Of a stretch of DNA of 64,000 nucleotides, positions 36,328-45,399 are shown piece by piece (positions within the stretch are counted from its first letter, which is position 1; every line of letters begins with the position of its first letter). A model generated the notes under the pieces. It worked only from the letters and a program-made list of their open reading frames with translations. It was not told where the DNA came from and made no database searches. The DNA is from an uncultured Granulosicoccus sp. (GTDB taxonomy: Bacteria; Pseudomonadota; Gammaproteobacteria; Granulosicoccales; Granulosicoccaceae), in NCBI GenBank assembly GCA_947492525.1, contig CANLNQ010000015.1, positions 62,001 to 126,000 on the forward strand. The letters are read 5' to 3'. The position numbers and the translations under genes were made by a program.

Positions 36328-37806
36328 CTACTGGAAGGCGGTTTCGAAGAAGCTTCTGAGCTTTCTGGAATGCAGACGTTCGGATTTCATCTCGCTGAGT
36401 TTGTGCAGAGCCAGCATGCCGATTTCCAGATGCTGTGCGACCTGGTTCTGGTAGAACTCCGATGCCATGCCCGGAAGCTTCAATTCCCCTTGCAATGGCT
36501 TGTCACTGACGCAGAGCAGGGTGCCGTAGGGCACGCGCAGACGGAACCCGTTGGCGGCGATGGTTGCCGATTCCATATCCAGGGCAATGGCGCGTGATTG
36601 CGACAATCGGCGCACCGGTTCCTTCTGGTCCTGAAGCTCCCAGTTGCGATTGTCTATGGAGGCAACCGTGCCGGTTCGCATGATGCGCTTCAACTCGTAG
36701 CCGTCCAGGCCGGTCACCTCCGCAACAGCCCCTTCCAGTGCTTGCTGCACCTCTGCCAATGCCGGGATGGGGACCCAGACCGGTATATCGGAATCGAGTA
36801 CCTTGTCCTCACGCACATAGGCATGAGCCAGTACGTAATCCCCCAGCTCCTGCGAGTTTCTCAAACCGGCGCAGTGTCCGAGCATCAGCCAGGCATGGGG
36901 ACGCAACACCGCGATGTGGTCGGTAATCGTCTTGGCGTTGGACGGGCCTACGCCGATATTGACCATCGTGATACCTTTCTGCTTGCCGGCTTTCAGGTGG
37001 TAGGAGGGCATCTGAGGCTGGCGTGGTGGCGTCGTTCCGGAGCTTGGTTCTGTCTCACCGTTCAGCGTGATCACATTTCCCGGTTCCACGAAGGACTCAT
37101 AGGAGGTGTCTCCCTTGCGCATCATGTCACGAGCCAGGCGGCAGAACTCATCTATATAGAACTGGTAGTTCGTGAACAGAACATAATTCTGAAAGTGTTC
37201 CGGCGCGGTGGCCGTGTAATGCACCAGTCGATGCAGGGAGTAATCGATGCGCTGGGCCGGAAACGGTGCGAGTGGCAAGGGCAGACCGGGTTCGATCTCG
37301 TGCGTGCCGTTGACGATATAGTCGTTGACCTGAGCTATATCAGGCACATCGAAGGCATCCCGCAGCGCAACGGTGATCTGTTGCGGTCGATGAACGGCCA
37401 GCGCCGAGCCGGACTCCAGTGCAAAGTGCAACGGGATGGGGACATCGGATTCCGCGATTTCAACCGGCTGGGCGTGGTTGTCGATCAGAAGGCTGAGCTG
37501 GTGTATCAGGTATCCGCGAAAGAGTCGAGGTTGCGTGATGGTGGTGGTGTACAGGCCGGGCTGGTCGACGTGTCCGTAGGACAGCCGTGAATCGACTCGC
37601 GCATAGGTGCTGTTGCGAAAACGAATTTCGGGGTAGAAGGCGCGATGCTTGTTATCGGGCAGGTCGCCGGCCAGGTACTGTGCAAAGGCGTCTGCGAGGA
37701 ATGTCGTGTTGCGCTCATAAAGAGCGATCAGGCAGTCGACTGCCTCTGTGGCATCCGTGAAACTTGCCGAGGCTTGTGGTGGCGGGGTCGTTTGTTGTTC
37801 TGACAT
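36328..37806 (-). CDS. amn: AMP nucleosidase
   Basis: Amn cleaves AMP to adenine and ribose 5-phosphate, adjusting adenylate levels. The 492-aa protein shows the N-terminal Amn-specific domain (FYPEIRFRNSTYARVDSRLS) and the C-terminal nucleoside-phosphorylase fold (TMVNIGVGPSNAKTITDHI, WLMLGHCAGLRNSQ, IALDMESATIAANGFR). The start at 37806 (SEQQTTPPP) has GGAG six bases upstream; the open frame extends 12 codons further. E. coli Amn is 484 aa. It is the last of a run of minus-strand genes, 45 bases behind the MFS-like gene. Confidence 0.93.
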   Translation of the reverse strand: MSEQQTTPPPQASASFTDATEAVDCLIALYERNTTFLADAFAQYLAGDLPDNKHRAFYPEIRFRNSTYARVDSRLSYGHVDQPGLYTTTITQPRLFRGYLIHQLSLLIDNHAQPVEIAESDVPIPLHFALESGSALAVHRPQQITVALRDAFDVPDIAQVNDYIVNGTHEIEPGLPLPLAPFPAQRIDYSLHRLVHYTATAPEHFQNYVLFTNYQFYIDEFCRLARDMMRKGDTSYESFVEPGNVITLNGETEPSSGTTPPRQPQMPSYHLKAGKQKGITMVNIGVGPSNAKTITDHIAVLRPHAWLMLGHCAGLRNSQELGDYVLAHAYVREDKVLDSDIPVWVPIPALAEVQQALEGAVAEVTGLDGYELKRIMRTGTVASIDNRNWELQDQKEPVRRLSQSRAIALDMESATIAANGFRLRVPYGTLLCVSDKPLQGELKLPGMASEFYQNQVAQHLEIGMLALHKLSEMKSERLHSRKLRSFFETAFQ

Positions 37807-37851
37807 TGCAGCTCCGTTCTGATTCTTGAGCAACGATAGCATGCCTGCCGA

Positions 37852-39096
37852 TCAGCTCCTGTCCGAGTAACGCAGGTACAGAGCCGATAGCAGGGCAGCT
37901 GGCAGGTAGAGATATTGCAGTAGCTGATCATGCGGCACGGGTATGACAAGCAATGCAACACCCAGCAGGCAAAAGCAGCCGCCCAGCCAGAACTGGGAGC
38001 TGTAGCTTTTCATCAGCAGATAGTGTTGGCCACTGCCTCGTCGAGACACATCGAAAAAGCGTTTGTTGAAAGCCAGTCGAAAGAAGGACGAGCAGAAGGT
38101 GATCAGGATCAACGCCACCCAGAGACTGGGCCCGGCAGATTCCTCGTTCAGGGTGAAGCGCAGCAGCCAGGATCCCAGATACAGGTACACGGCGGCTCGA
38201 TAGACTTGTTCCGTGGCCAGTTGATCGATACGGTTCTTGATCAGATAGAAGAGCGCCGAGAACACCAGGGCCAGCACGACCACGGCAAGCCCCAGACGAC
38301 CGAAATCCTTCTGCACCACGAGAAACAGTGTCAGGGTCCAGAAATGGCTTTCCAGATACAGAAATACCCCATCGATCAGGAAGGTGGAGCGGGAACCACG
38401 CTCATCCCGAAAGGTCAGGCTCTCGAGCAGGGAGGCGGGCTTGCCGTCAGAGTCCTTGACCAATGGCTGGCGACCCGCAGCCTTGTTCGCCAGATGCAGA
38501 TTCACGATCAGGCTGGTTCCGGCAGACAGGGCCAGGAGCCAGACGAAGCCGCCGGTTTCCAGCAGCAGGCCACCGAGCAGAATGCCCAGCTTCAGGAAGA
38601 CCATGACAAAGATCTGGAAATTGCCGTATTGGCGACCCGTATCGTTATCGCCGAGCAAATGCAGAAACAGGGTGCGCTGTGTGGTCCAGAAAAAGGCGTT
38701 GTAGAGTCCGTTGAACAGTCCGAGCACCGCTGCCGCAAGGATCAGGGCGGTGATGCTCGTCGAACTCTCACCGCCCGGCGCCGTGAACAGCGCAGCTCCC
38801 GGTACGGTGGTCAACAGCCCTACCGCGCCAAGCAGCAGCAGTTCGAGAAGGAAGCTCAGCGTTACCAGATGCCTCAACTTCCAGTGCCGAGACAGTGTCT
38901 GCCACAGAGCGAGGGATGCGGTGAAGCAGAGTCCGGAAAAGCCGATCATCAGGGACAGGCCAGCCAGGCCGAGCCCGTGTTGCCAGAGGTAGACCGGGAG
39001 GAAGAACGGCAACAGGCCGATCAGCAGCGAATGCGCGCCGAGAAACAGATAGAAGTAACCGGGACCGGAGTTGCCGGCAGGTAGTTTCAGGCGCAT
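37852..39096 (-). CDS. MFS-like integral membrane protein
   Basis: 414 aa with about ten to twelve hydrophobic segments spread along its length and a soluble loop in the middle (about 205-240, KAAGRQPLVKDSDGKPASL), the layout of a 12-helix major facilitator. No exact subfamily is recognised. It sits 67 bases downstream of two ATP-grasp ligase genes in the same direction, so it may export their product. AMP nucleosidase follows 45 bases later but is probably functionally separate. Confidence 0.7.
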   Translation of the reverse strand: MRLKLPAGNSGPGYFYLFLGAHSLLIGLLPFFLPVYLWQHGLGLAGLSLMIGFSGLCFTASLALWQTLSRHWKLRHLVTLSFLLELLLLGAVGLLTTVPGAALFTAPGGESSTSITALILAAAVLGLFNGLYNAFFWTTQRTLFLHLLGDNDTGRQYGNFQIFVMVFLKLGILLGGLLLETGGFVWLLALSAGTSLIVNLHLANKAAGRQPLVKDSDGKPASLLESLTFRDERGSRSTFLIDGVFLYLESHFWTLTLFLVVQKDFGRLGLAVVVLALVFSALFYLIKNRIDQLATEQVYRAAVYLYLGSWLLRFTLNEESAGPSLWVALILITFCSSFFRLAFNKRFFDVSRRGSGQHYLLMKSYSSQFWLGGCFCLLGVALLVIPVPHDQLLQYLYLPAALLSALYLRYSDRS

Positions 39097-39163
39097 GGCG
39101 TCAGGCTTCTGATCACGGTGTCGGCAAGCGCAAACGGCTTGCCGCTGTACGACGAAGATGAAA

Positions 39164-40072
39164 TCAGAAGGTGTCTGAATCCGCGATGACCAGCGCGTCC
39201 ATCTCGCTGTAGAACTCGTCCAGATTTTCTGCCTGGCCGTATCGCGGCACGCTGTGCATCCGCGTGTAGGGGCGAGAATTCACTTCGAGAAAGATGCAGC
39301 GCTGCTCGCGGTAGTCCTTCTCGATGCCCTCCTCGAAAATCACGTCGATACCGAAGAGCTTGGCGTCAAAGGCCTTGATGACTTTCAGGAAGAGGTCTCG
39401 GTTGGCCTGGGGAATGGTTGACTGGTCGATGATCTCGACCACGCCACCCGGGGCAAGTGCCACTCGATTGAACGTGTATACACGTTCGCCCTCTGCCGGT
39501 ATGGAGTCCAGAGTCTTGCCGTGTCGACGCAGGTAGTCGACCGTCGCCGCTGACTTCTGTATCGGGTGAATGGTCGGGTAGAGACCCATGCGCTCGCGGG
39601 TGGCATTTTCAGTGTCAATCAGCGTGCTGATGGAATCCTGCCCGTTGCCATCGACAAAGGGTGGGTAGCGTCGTATCACCGAAACCAGTGAGTCCGAGGT
39701 TGCCAGCACCCGGTAATTGGCGCCGAGCAGGTATTGCTCGACAATGCTGGTTGGCCACCAGACCTTGACCATCAGAGCCGCTTTCCAGAGCTCCCGATAA
39801 TTGTTGATCGGGAAGTGGCTGCCACGGGAAAAACCACTGACATTGGGCTTGATGCACAGGGGGAAGCCATGTTCTCTGGCGAACAGGTGAGCCTTCCAGG
39901 GGTTCAGGAACAAGGTACCGCGGGCATGAGGGATGTCATGTCGGGCGAACATGTCTCGCGCCTGGCGCTTGGAGCGACTGGCTTTTCGCACCTGCAGAGA
40001 GTTGTAGTTGCTGCAGCCTGCCATGTATTTCTGGCTGACCCAGCTGTAGATCAGCGTCTTGATGGATTTCAC
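39164..40072 (-). CDS. ATP-grasp ligase, cyanophycin-synthetase-like
   Basis: 302 aa from a GTG at 40072 that overlaps the stop of the preceding ATP-grasp gene by 4 bases; a longer frame upstream to 40267 is overlap with that gene. The sequence follows the ATP-grasp module of cyanophycin synthetases and related ligases: SKRQARDMFARHDIPHARG, FPLCIKPNVSGFSRGSHF, a central YRVLATSDSLVSVIRRYPPF then VDGNGQDSISTLIDTEN, and the metal site FGIDVIFEEG with IFLEVNSRP. Such enzymes join a carboxylate to an amine through an acyl phosphate. No Mur-ligase half is present, so it is not a cyanophycin synthetase. Product unknown. Confidence 0.78.
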   Translation of the reverse strand: MKSIKTLIYSWVSQKYMAGCSNYNSLQVRKASRSKRQARDMFARHDIPHARGTLFLNPWKAHLFAREHGFPLCIKPNVSGFSRGSHFPINNYRELWKAALMVKVWWPTSIVEQYLLGANYRVLATSDSLVSVIRRYPPFVDGNGQDSISTLIDTENATRERMGLYPTIHPIQKSAATVDYLRRHGKTLDSIPAEGERVYTFNRVALAPGGVVEIIDQSTIPQANRDLFLKVIKAFDAKLFGIDVIFEEGIEKDYREQRCIFLEVNSRPYTRMHSVPRYGQAENLDEFYSEMDALVIADSDTF

Positions 40073-40944
40073 GGTTGTATGTAGTGCTCGCCGATCTCGG
40101 GTGTTGATTTGCTGGTCGCGGCAACCTGGGTTGCACGGGGTTTGCCTCGGCCGTACAGCATCATTCTGGCGAAGATCGGCTGTGGCCGTCTGACGGGTTT
40201 GATCGAGCGGGTAGCCTGAGCCAGGCTCATCATCGCAGATCGTATGAATGTCCAGCGCTGGCTCCATGAATAGCCCTTGTCGAGCAGGTTGATGGGCATC
40301 GGCAGAAACAGATTGATCTCGATGACATGAAAATTGCCGGCGACCAGTTCCTCGTTCGAGTTGGCCCGAACGCTCATCCTGCTGATGCCGAATTCCCCGA
40401 TCTGCGACAGGTAGTCTGCAACGGTGTCTTTTTCTGCTGCAGAAAACTGCTCGCTGATATCCACGTACCGCGTGTGCCTGTTGTTCTTGCTGTTGATCGG
40501 AAACTGCTCTTGATCGTTGGCAGCTTCGGTAATGGTGATGACGTCGTGCCTGCCATCGCCTCGATCGGCATCTATGCTGAATATCTCGTACTCACGTTTG
40601 CCGGGCGCGGCTTCCTGTATCAGGTAGCGCTGGGGCTCGAAACGCAAGACCGTGCGCAGTTGCTGCAACTGCCCGGCATTGTCGACCCGATGGATGCCGT
40701 GAGCATTCTGACCCCATTCGGGCTTCAGGAAAACGGGGTAGCTGCTGGGAATGATGGCGTCGGAATCGATGCTTTGCGGCAGTCTCCAGCGTTCGGGAAT
40801 GAGCTCGTCCAGTGACAACTTGGAAAAGATGCCGTGCTCTCTGGAGAAGTATCGCGCATTGAGCTGCCAGTACCGCCACGGCGCCGCGCCGATGCGTGCG
40901 CAGCACACGATGTAGGTTACAACCATGATGATGGTGATATGCAT
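40069..40944 (-). CDS. ATP-grasp-like protein, partner of the downstream ligase
   Basis: About 291 aa from the ATG at 40944 (a TTG at 40992 would add 16 residues). The centre reads YPVFLKPEWGQNAHGIHRVDN and YLIQEAAPGKREYEIF, matching the ATP-grasp lysine strand and lid of D-Ala-D-Ala-ligase-like enzymes, and the end has NFHVIEINLFLPMPINLLD, corresponding to the metal-binding ExN segment. The first 60 residues are short and hydrophobic (ITIIMVVTYIVCCARIG), perhaps a membrane anchor. Translationally coupled to the second ATP-grasp gene, which suggests a two-enzyme ligase pair. Confidence 0.72.
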   Translation of the reverse strand: MHITIIMVVTYIVCCARIGAAPWRYWQLNARYFSREHGIFSKLSLDELIPERWRLPQSIDSDAIIPSSYPVFLKPEWGQNAHGIHRVDNAGQLQQLRTVLRFEPQRYLIQEAAPGKREYEIFSIDADRGDGRHDVITITEAANDQEQFPINSKNNRHTRYVDISEQFSAAEKDTVADYLSQIGEFGISRMSVRANSNEELVAGNFHVIEINLFLPMPINLLDKGYSWSQRWTFIRSAMMSLAQATRSIKPVRRPQPIFARMMLYGRGKPRATQVAATSKSTPEIGEHYIQP

Positions 40945-41204
40945 GCTCAACCTACCACTGACTCCGTGACTCTCTGGCGAAAAATTCCACAACTCTCGAT
41001 ATTATAGTGTCATGGCGTGTCACTGCCACCGATTGGAAGGCCTGACGGCTTGCAATATCGTTACCCGACGTAAAGCTGTGAATGCGCGATCTCATTGGCG
41101 ATTGTGAGCGGTCAGGCGCGGGAAGGTTCCATTGCCCTGTTCGGTATCGATGACCCGGGAAGCGTATCGTGACCTGATTCAGGGTTGTTCGAGGCTTGCA
41201 ATAT

Positions 41205-41753
41205 TCACCGATCGTCCTGCGCCGGCTGGCTGATGATCAGCTCACCGCGACGATGCAGAAGCTCATAGTGACGCAGGAAGTTCATGCCCAGCAGTGCCGT
41301 ATCGCCCGCCAGTGCCGGATTGATGTGCGCCGTCACATCATATCGGGTGAAGGGTCCGATGCTCAGGCTGTCGAGTCGCGTGCGGTAGACGCGTGTGCTG
41401 CCATTGGCTGTCATGACTTCGAATGAGCGGCCTCTGGGCAGATCGAGCGCGTCGGCCACCGCTCCCGGTATGCTGATTCCCGACGCGCCGGTGTCTATCA
41501 GAAAGGCGGTGGGCCGGTTGTTGGTACTGCCGTCGAGCACGAACTGGCCATATCGATCGGCCTTGAGAACCAGCTGCTGCTGACCGCTTTCGTCTGTCGT
41601 CCAGCGGGCCGCCCGGTCTGCGTTGCGAGAGTCCATCCAGCCCTGTACCAGCCAGGTGCCACCGCCCAGTACGAGCACCCAGAGCAGGGCAATCATCCCC
41701 CCGGCTATGCGGTGGCTCTCATCATGTGCCGAATCTGACTTGCTATCTGACAT
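41205..41753 (-). CDS. Membrane-anchored retropepsin-like aspartic protease
   Basis: 182 aa. A single membrane helix (GGMIALLWVLVLGGGTWLVQ, about 18-37) is followed by a clan AA aspartic protease domain with the active-site FLIDTGASGISIP and a later ALLGMNFLRHYEL. This is the TIGR02281-like single-chain form that must dimerise to be active. The catalytic domain would face the periplasm. The substrate is unknown. Divergent from the EF-G2 gene. Confidence 0.85.
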   Translation of the reverse strand: MSDSKSDSAHDESHRIAGGMIALLWVLVLGGGTWLVQGWMDSRNADRAARWTTDESGQQQLVLKADRYGQFVLDGSTNNRPTAFLIDTGASGISIPGAVADALDLPRGRSFEVMTANGSTRVYRTRLDSLSIGPFTRYDVTAHINPALAGDTALLGMNFLRHYELLHRRGELIISQPAQDDR

Positions 41754-41965
41754 TGCGTCCCAAAATTGGGTAGAATTGTGGGTTTACCGCGTCAGGCATC
41801 TTCTCGAAGAGGTTACATCTGATTCACGGCGCCGATGGCAGACACTGGTTCTGCACTTCATCGGACAGTGATCAGGGTATCGGGTTTCGGAGGTTCAACC
41901 TGTAGCGTATCCCAGCAAGGTAACGTCCGGGTTGGAACAAGACACCGGGCCATCAATCCCAGACC

Positions 41966-44062
41966 GTGAGCACCAAGATGACTGACCTTTCACACTACCG
42001 CAACATCGGCATTTTTGCCCACGTTGATGCGGGCAAGACCACCACCACAGAGCGTATCCTGAAGCTCACGGGCAAGATTCACAAGACCGGCGAAGTGCAT
42101 GACGGTGAAGCCACTACCGACTTCATGGAGCAGGAGCAGGAGCGTGGTATCACGATCCAGTCTGCTGCGACTACCTGTGAATGGGATGGCCACCGCTTCA
42201 ACATCATCGATACTCCGGGACACGTTGACTTCACCATTGAAGTGTATCGTTCCCTGAAAGTCCTCGACGGCGGCGTCGGCGTTTTCTGTGGTTCCGGTGG
42301 TGTAGAGCCACAATCGGAAACCAACTGGCGTTATGCCAATGAATCCGAGGTGGCGCGCGTCATCTTCGTCAACAAGCTCGATCGCATGGGTGCCGACTTC
42401 TACCGTGTCGTCAAGCAGGTCAAGGACGTGCTGGCTGCACGCCCGCTGGTCATGGTTCTGCCCATCGGTACCGAGGACGAGTTCGTGGGTGTTGTCGATC
42501 TGCTGACCGAAAAAGCCTGGATCTGGGATGACACCGGAAATCCGGAGAACTACACCATCGAAGACGTGCCTGCCGACATGGTCGAGCTGGTTGCCAAGTA
42601 CCGCGAAGAGCTGGTCGAAACGGCGCTGGAAATGGACGATGAGGCCATGGAGAAGTATTTCGAAGGCGAAGAGCCGGATATCGAGACGCTGCAGCGCTGC
42701 ATTCGCAAGGGCACCATCGCTCTGGAGTGGTTCCCCACGTTCTGTGGTTCCGCGTTCAAGAACAAGGGCATGCAGCCCATGCTCGACGGCGTTGTTGCCT
42801 ATCTGCCAAGCCCGACGGAAGTCAAGCCGCAGCCTGAAGTGGATCTGGAAGGTGTTGAAACCGGTGAATTCGCCATCGTTGATGCCAGCCGTCCTCTGCG
42901 TGCACTGGCGTTCAAGATCATGGATGACCGCTATGGCGCACTGACGTTCATTCGTATCTATTCGGGCAAGCTGGCCAAGGGTGATACGGTGCTGAACACG
43001 TTCACGGGCAAGACCGAGCGTATCGGCCGAATCGTGGAGATGAACGCCGATGACCGAATCGAGCTGGATTCTGCTCAGGCGGGCGATATCGTTGCGGTAC
43101 TGGGCATGAAGAACGTACAGACCGGTCATACACTGGCTGATCCGAAGCACCCGGCCACGCTGGAGCCCATGGTATTCCCTGATCCGGTCATCTCGATTTC
43201 CGTGTCGCCGGTTGACAAGGCCGGTACCGAGAAGCTGGGCGTGGCCATCGGCAAGATGGTTGCCGAGGATCCATCCTTCCGCGTCATGACCGACGAGGAA
43301 AGTGGTGAGACCATTCTCATGGGTATGGGTGAACTGCATCTGGACATCAAGATCGATATCCTCAAGCGTACTCATGGCGTGGAAGTCGAAGTGGGCAAGC
43401 CTCAGGTGGCCTACCGTGAAACGATCACGCAGAGGATCGAAGATACCTACACTCACAAGAAGCAGTCTGGTGGTTCTGGTCAATACGGACGTATCGACTA
43501 CACCATCGAGCCGGGTGAGCCGGGTACCGGTTTCGAATTCGAGTCCAAGGTCACAGGCGGTAACGTTCCGCGTGAATACTGGCCAGCGGTCGAGAAGGGC
43601 TTCAAGATGTCCATGGACGAAGGTGTTCTGGCTGGATACCCGCTGCTGGACTTCCGCGTCGTACTGAACGATGGTGCTTTCCACGCAGTTGACTCCAGTG
43701 CTCTGGCATTCGAGATCGCGGCCAAGGGTGCGTACCGTCAATCGATTCCGAAGGCAGGTCCTCAGATCATCGAGCCGGTCATGAAGGTGGACGTATTCAC
43801 ACCGGAAGATCACGTGGGAGATGTCATCGGTGACCTCAACCGTCGCCGTGGCATGATCAAGTCTCAGGAGCCGGGCGCTACAGGCGTGCGTATCAAGGCG
43901 GATGTTCCCTTGTCCGAGATGTTTGGCTACATCGGTGATCTGCGTACCATGACCTCGGGTCGTGGCCAGTTCTCCATGGAGTTCAGTCACTACAATCCTT
44001 GCCCGAAGAACGTGGCAGATGTTGTCATCAAGGAAGCACAGGAGCGTAAGGCGGCGAAGTAA
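41966..44062 (+). CDS. fusA: Elongation factor G, second paralog (EF-G2 type)
   Basis: 698-aa translational GTPase. G1 is [15 protein letters not shown]3 DTPGH, G4 NKLD, followed by the EF-G domains II-V. The form [22 protein letters not shown] differs from the canonical ribosomal-operon EF-G and matches the Vibrio-type EF-G2, and the gene stands alone rather than in the str operon. EF-G2 proteins are thought to have a specialised or partial translocation/recycling role. The frame opens at a GTG at 41966; an ATG at 41978 ([12 protein letters not shown]) is equally plausible. Strong terminator follows. Confidence 0.92.
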   Translation: MSTKMTDLSHYRNIGIFAHVDAGKTTTTERILKLTGKIHKTGEVHDGEATTDFMEQEQERGITIQSAATTCEWDGHRFNIIDTPGHVDFTIEVYRSLKVLDGGVGVFCGSGGVEPQSETNWRYANESEVARVIFVNKLDRMGADFYRVVKQVKDVLAARPLVMVLPIGTEDEFVGVVDLLTEKAWIWDDTGNPENYTIEDVPADMVELVAKYREELVETALEMDDEAMEKYFEGEEPDIETLQRCIRKGTIALEWFPTFCGSAFKNKGMQPMLDGVVAYLPSPTEVKPQPEVDLEGVETGEFAIVDASRPLRALAFKIMDDRYGALTFIRIYSGKLAKGDTVLNTFTGKTERIGRIVEMNADDRIELDSAQAGDIVAVLGMKNVQTGHTLADPKHPATLEPMVFPDPVISISVSPVDKAGTEKLGVAIGKMVAEDPSFRVMTDEESGETILMGMGELHLDIKIDILKRTHGVEVEVGKPQVAYRETITQRIEDTYTHKKQSGGSGQYGRIDYTIEPGEPGTGFEFESKVTGGNVPREYWPAVEKGFKMSMDEGVLAGYPLLDFRVVLNDGAFHAVDSSALAFEIAAKGAYRQSIPKAGPQIIEPVMKVDVFTPEDHVGDVIGDLNRRRGMIKSQEPGATGVRIKADVPLSEMFGYIGDLRTMTSGRGQFSMEFSHYNPCPKNVADVVIKEAQERKAAK

Positions 44063-44090
44063 TCTGCCGCAGCAAGCTGTGTGATGTGAA

Positions 44091-44119
44091 AGGCGCCCCG
44101 AGAGGGGCGCCTTTTTTTT
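44091..44119 (+). terminator. Intrinsic terminator of EF-G2
   Basis: A perfect 9-bp stem, AGGCGCCCC (44091-44099) and GGGGCGCCT (44104-44112), with the stable loop GAGA leads directly into a run of eight T (44112-44119). Confidence 0.93.
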
Positions 44120-44141
44120 GTCTGCCTCGAAAGGTTCAGTG

Positions 44142-44159
44142 CCCGTCCGAGCGGACGGG
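44142..44159. terminator. Small GC-rich hairpin at the end of the hybrid regulator gene
   Basis: CCCGTCC (44142-44148) and GGACGGG (44153-44159) with loop GAGC lie about 35 bases after the minus-strand regulator's stop. No T-run on that strand, so it is a weak terminator candidate. Confidence 0.35.
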
Positions 44160-44194
44160 TGCGGCGCGAGTGCTGGACCTGGAGAGGGCGCGCC

Positions 44195-45247
44195 TCAGAA
44201 ATCGATGATGGAGGCTTTCAGGGCCTTGGCAACGGCGTGCAGGCGGTTGGCGGCATTGAGTTTGCGGGTGGCGTTGCGCAGGTGATAGATGATGGTGCTT
44301 TCCGTCACGCCCAGGATCTGACTGATCTCCCAGGAGGTCTTTCCCTTCGCGGCCCAGTTGAGGCATTCCCGCTCACGGGCGCTGATATGACGATCGCCAC
44401 CATCGTGCTCATGGCTGTCATGTCTGTCGCGTACGCTGTCACGGGAAATCAGGGCAGGCTGTACGCAGGCAGTGTCGTCGTCCGCATTCGAGCGTGTATT
44501 GACGTTGTTGATGAGGTCCATGACGCGCTGAGCCGCCATCTCCCCGATATGGCCAAGCCGCAGTTGCACGGTGCTCAGTGCCGGCCGCGTATGGGCTGCC
44601 GCAAAATGGTCTCCACATCCGATCAGGGAGATATCATCAGGAACGCGCAAACCGTTTTCCTGACAAACTCGCAATGCACCGATTGCCATTCGATCGTTGA
44701 GCAGGAACAGGGCTGTGGGCGTCACCTTCGAGGCCAGCAGGATGTTCATGGCATTGGCGCCGCCGTCTTCGTCCAGAGAGGTTTCCAGTGTCTGCAATTC
44801 CACTCCGCGCCCCAGTGGACCGTTCATCGTCTGCATGAAGCCTTCGACCAGGTGCTGGGTGCTGAATCGATGGAGCGGTCCGGACACCAGAGCGATTCTG
44901 CGGTGACCGGCCTTCAGCAAGTGTGCCGCGGCCAGTCGGCCGGTTTGCGTGTTGTAGACGTTGGCAAGCACCACATTCCTGCGCGTGCTGACAAGACGCG
45001 CCAACTGGTCGTTGGGGAGACAATCGGCATGGATGATGATGCCATCGCAATGACTGCGAGAGAGAATGTGCCAGGCAGTCTTCTCCTCTCGCATGCTGCG
45101 TCCCGAGGAGACCACGACGGTTTCGAAGCCATTGGCCTCGAGTCTGTCGACGGCGGCGTCGACCAATGGTGCCAGACTGGAGGCGCCGGTGAGTTCAGCC
45201 ATGAGGCCGACACGCCCCGTCGCGGTGGGTAGAAAGCTGTCAGACAT
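44195..45247 (-). CDS. Hybrid regulator: LacI-type periplasmic-binding domain plus LuxR helix-turn-helix
   Basis: 350 aa from the ATG at 45247 (an ATG at 45274 would add nine residues). The first 270 residues are a LacI/GalR-type sugar-binding-like domain (GRVGLMAELTGASSLAPLVD, DGIIIHADCLPNDQL, GHRRIALVSGP, TALFLLNDRMAIGAL, ISLIGCGDHFAAAHTRPALS). The N-terminal LacI HTH is missing. At the C-terminus is a LuxR-type HTH (ISARERECLNWAAKGKTSWE, then EISQILGVTESTIIYHLRN). It should bind DNA through the LuxR domain and sense a small ligand through the LacI-like domain. Divergent from cobS, so control of cobST or self-control is possible. Confidence 0.83.
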   Translation of the reverse strand: MSDSFLPTATGRVGLMAELTGASSLAPLVDAAVDRLEANGFETVVVSSGRSMREEKTAWHILSRSHCDGIIIHADCLPNDQLARLVSTRRNVVLANVYNTQTGRLAAAHLLKAGHRRIALVSGPLHRFSTQHLVEGFMQTMNGPLGRGVELQTLETSLDEDGGANAMNILLASKVTPTALFLLNDRMAIGALRVCQENGLRVPDDISLIGCGDHFAAAHTRPALSTVQLRLGHIGEMAAQRVMDLINNVNTRSNADDDTACVQPALISRDSVRDRHDSHEHDGGDRHISARERECLNWAAKGKTSWEISQILGVTESTIIYHLRNATRKLNAANRLHAVAKALKASIIDF

Positions 45248-45399
45248 CGCGGATTCAGAGGCCTGCAGGTACATGGCGAGTGACGTGAGGCGCTATAGAA
45301 TCGTGCAGAAATAATTTGACCGCGGAACCTTCCATGTGGGTGCCTGTACGTTGCTGTACGTGTAGGATAACGTCTTTATCAAGCACATTGCCCGGTACC

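Noticed and set aside
37930-39084. 384-aa Gln/Glu-rich open frame antisense to the MFS-like gene
   Set aside because: Hydrophobic codons reversed produce Gln/Glu-rich frames; the minus-strand membrane protein fits the operon.
41990-43990. 666-aa open frame antisense to EF-G2
   Set aside because: It is the mirror of a highly conserved, GC-rich gene; the protein has no family character and the + strand EF-G reading is unquestionable.
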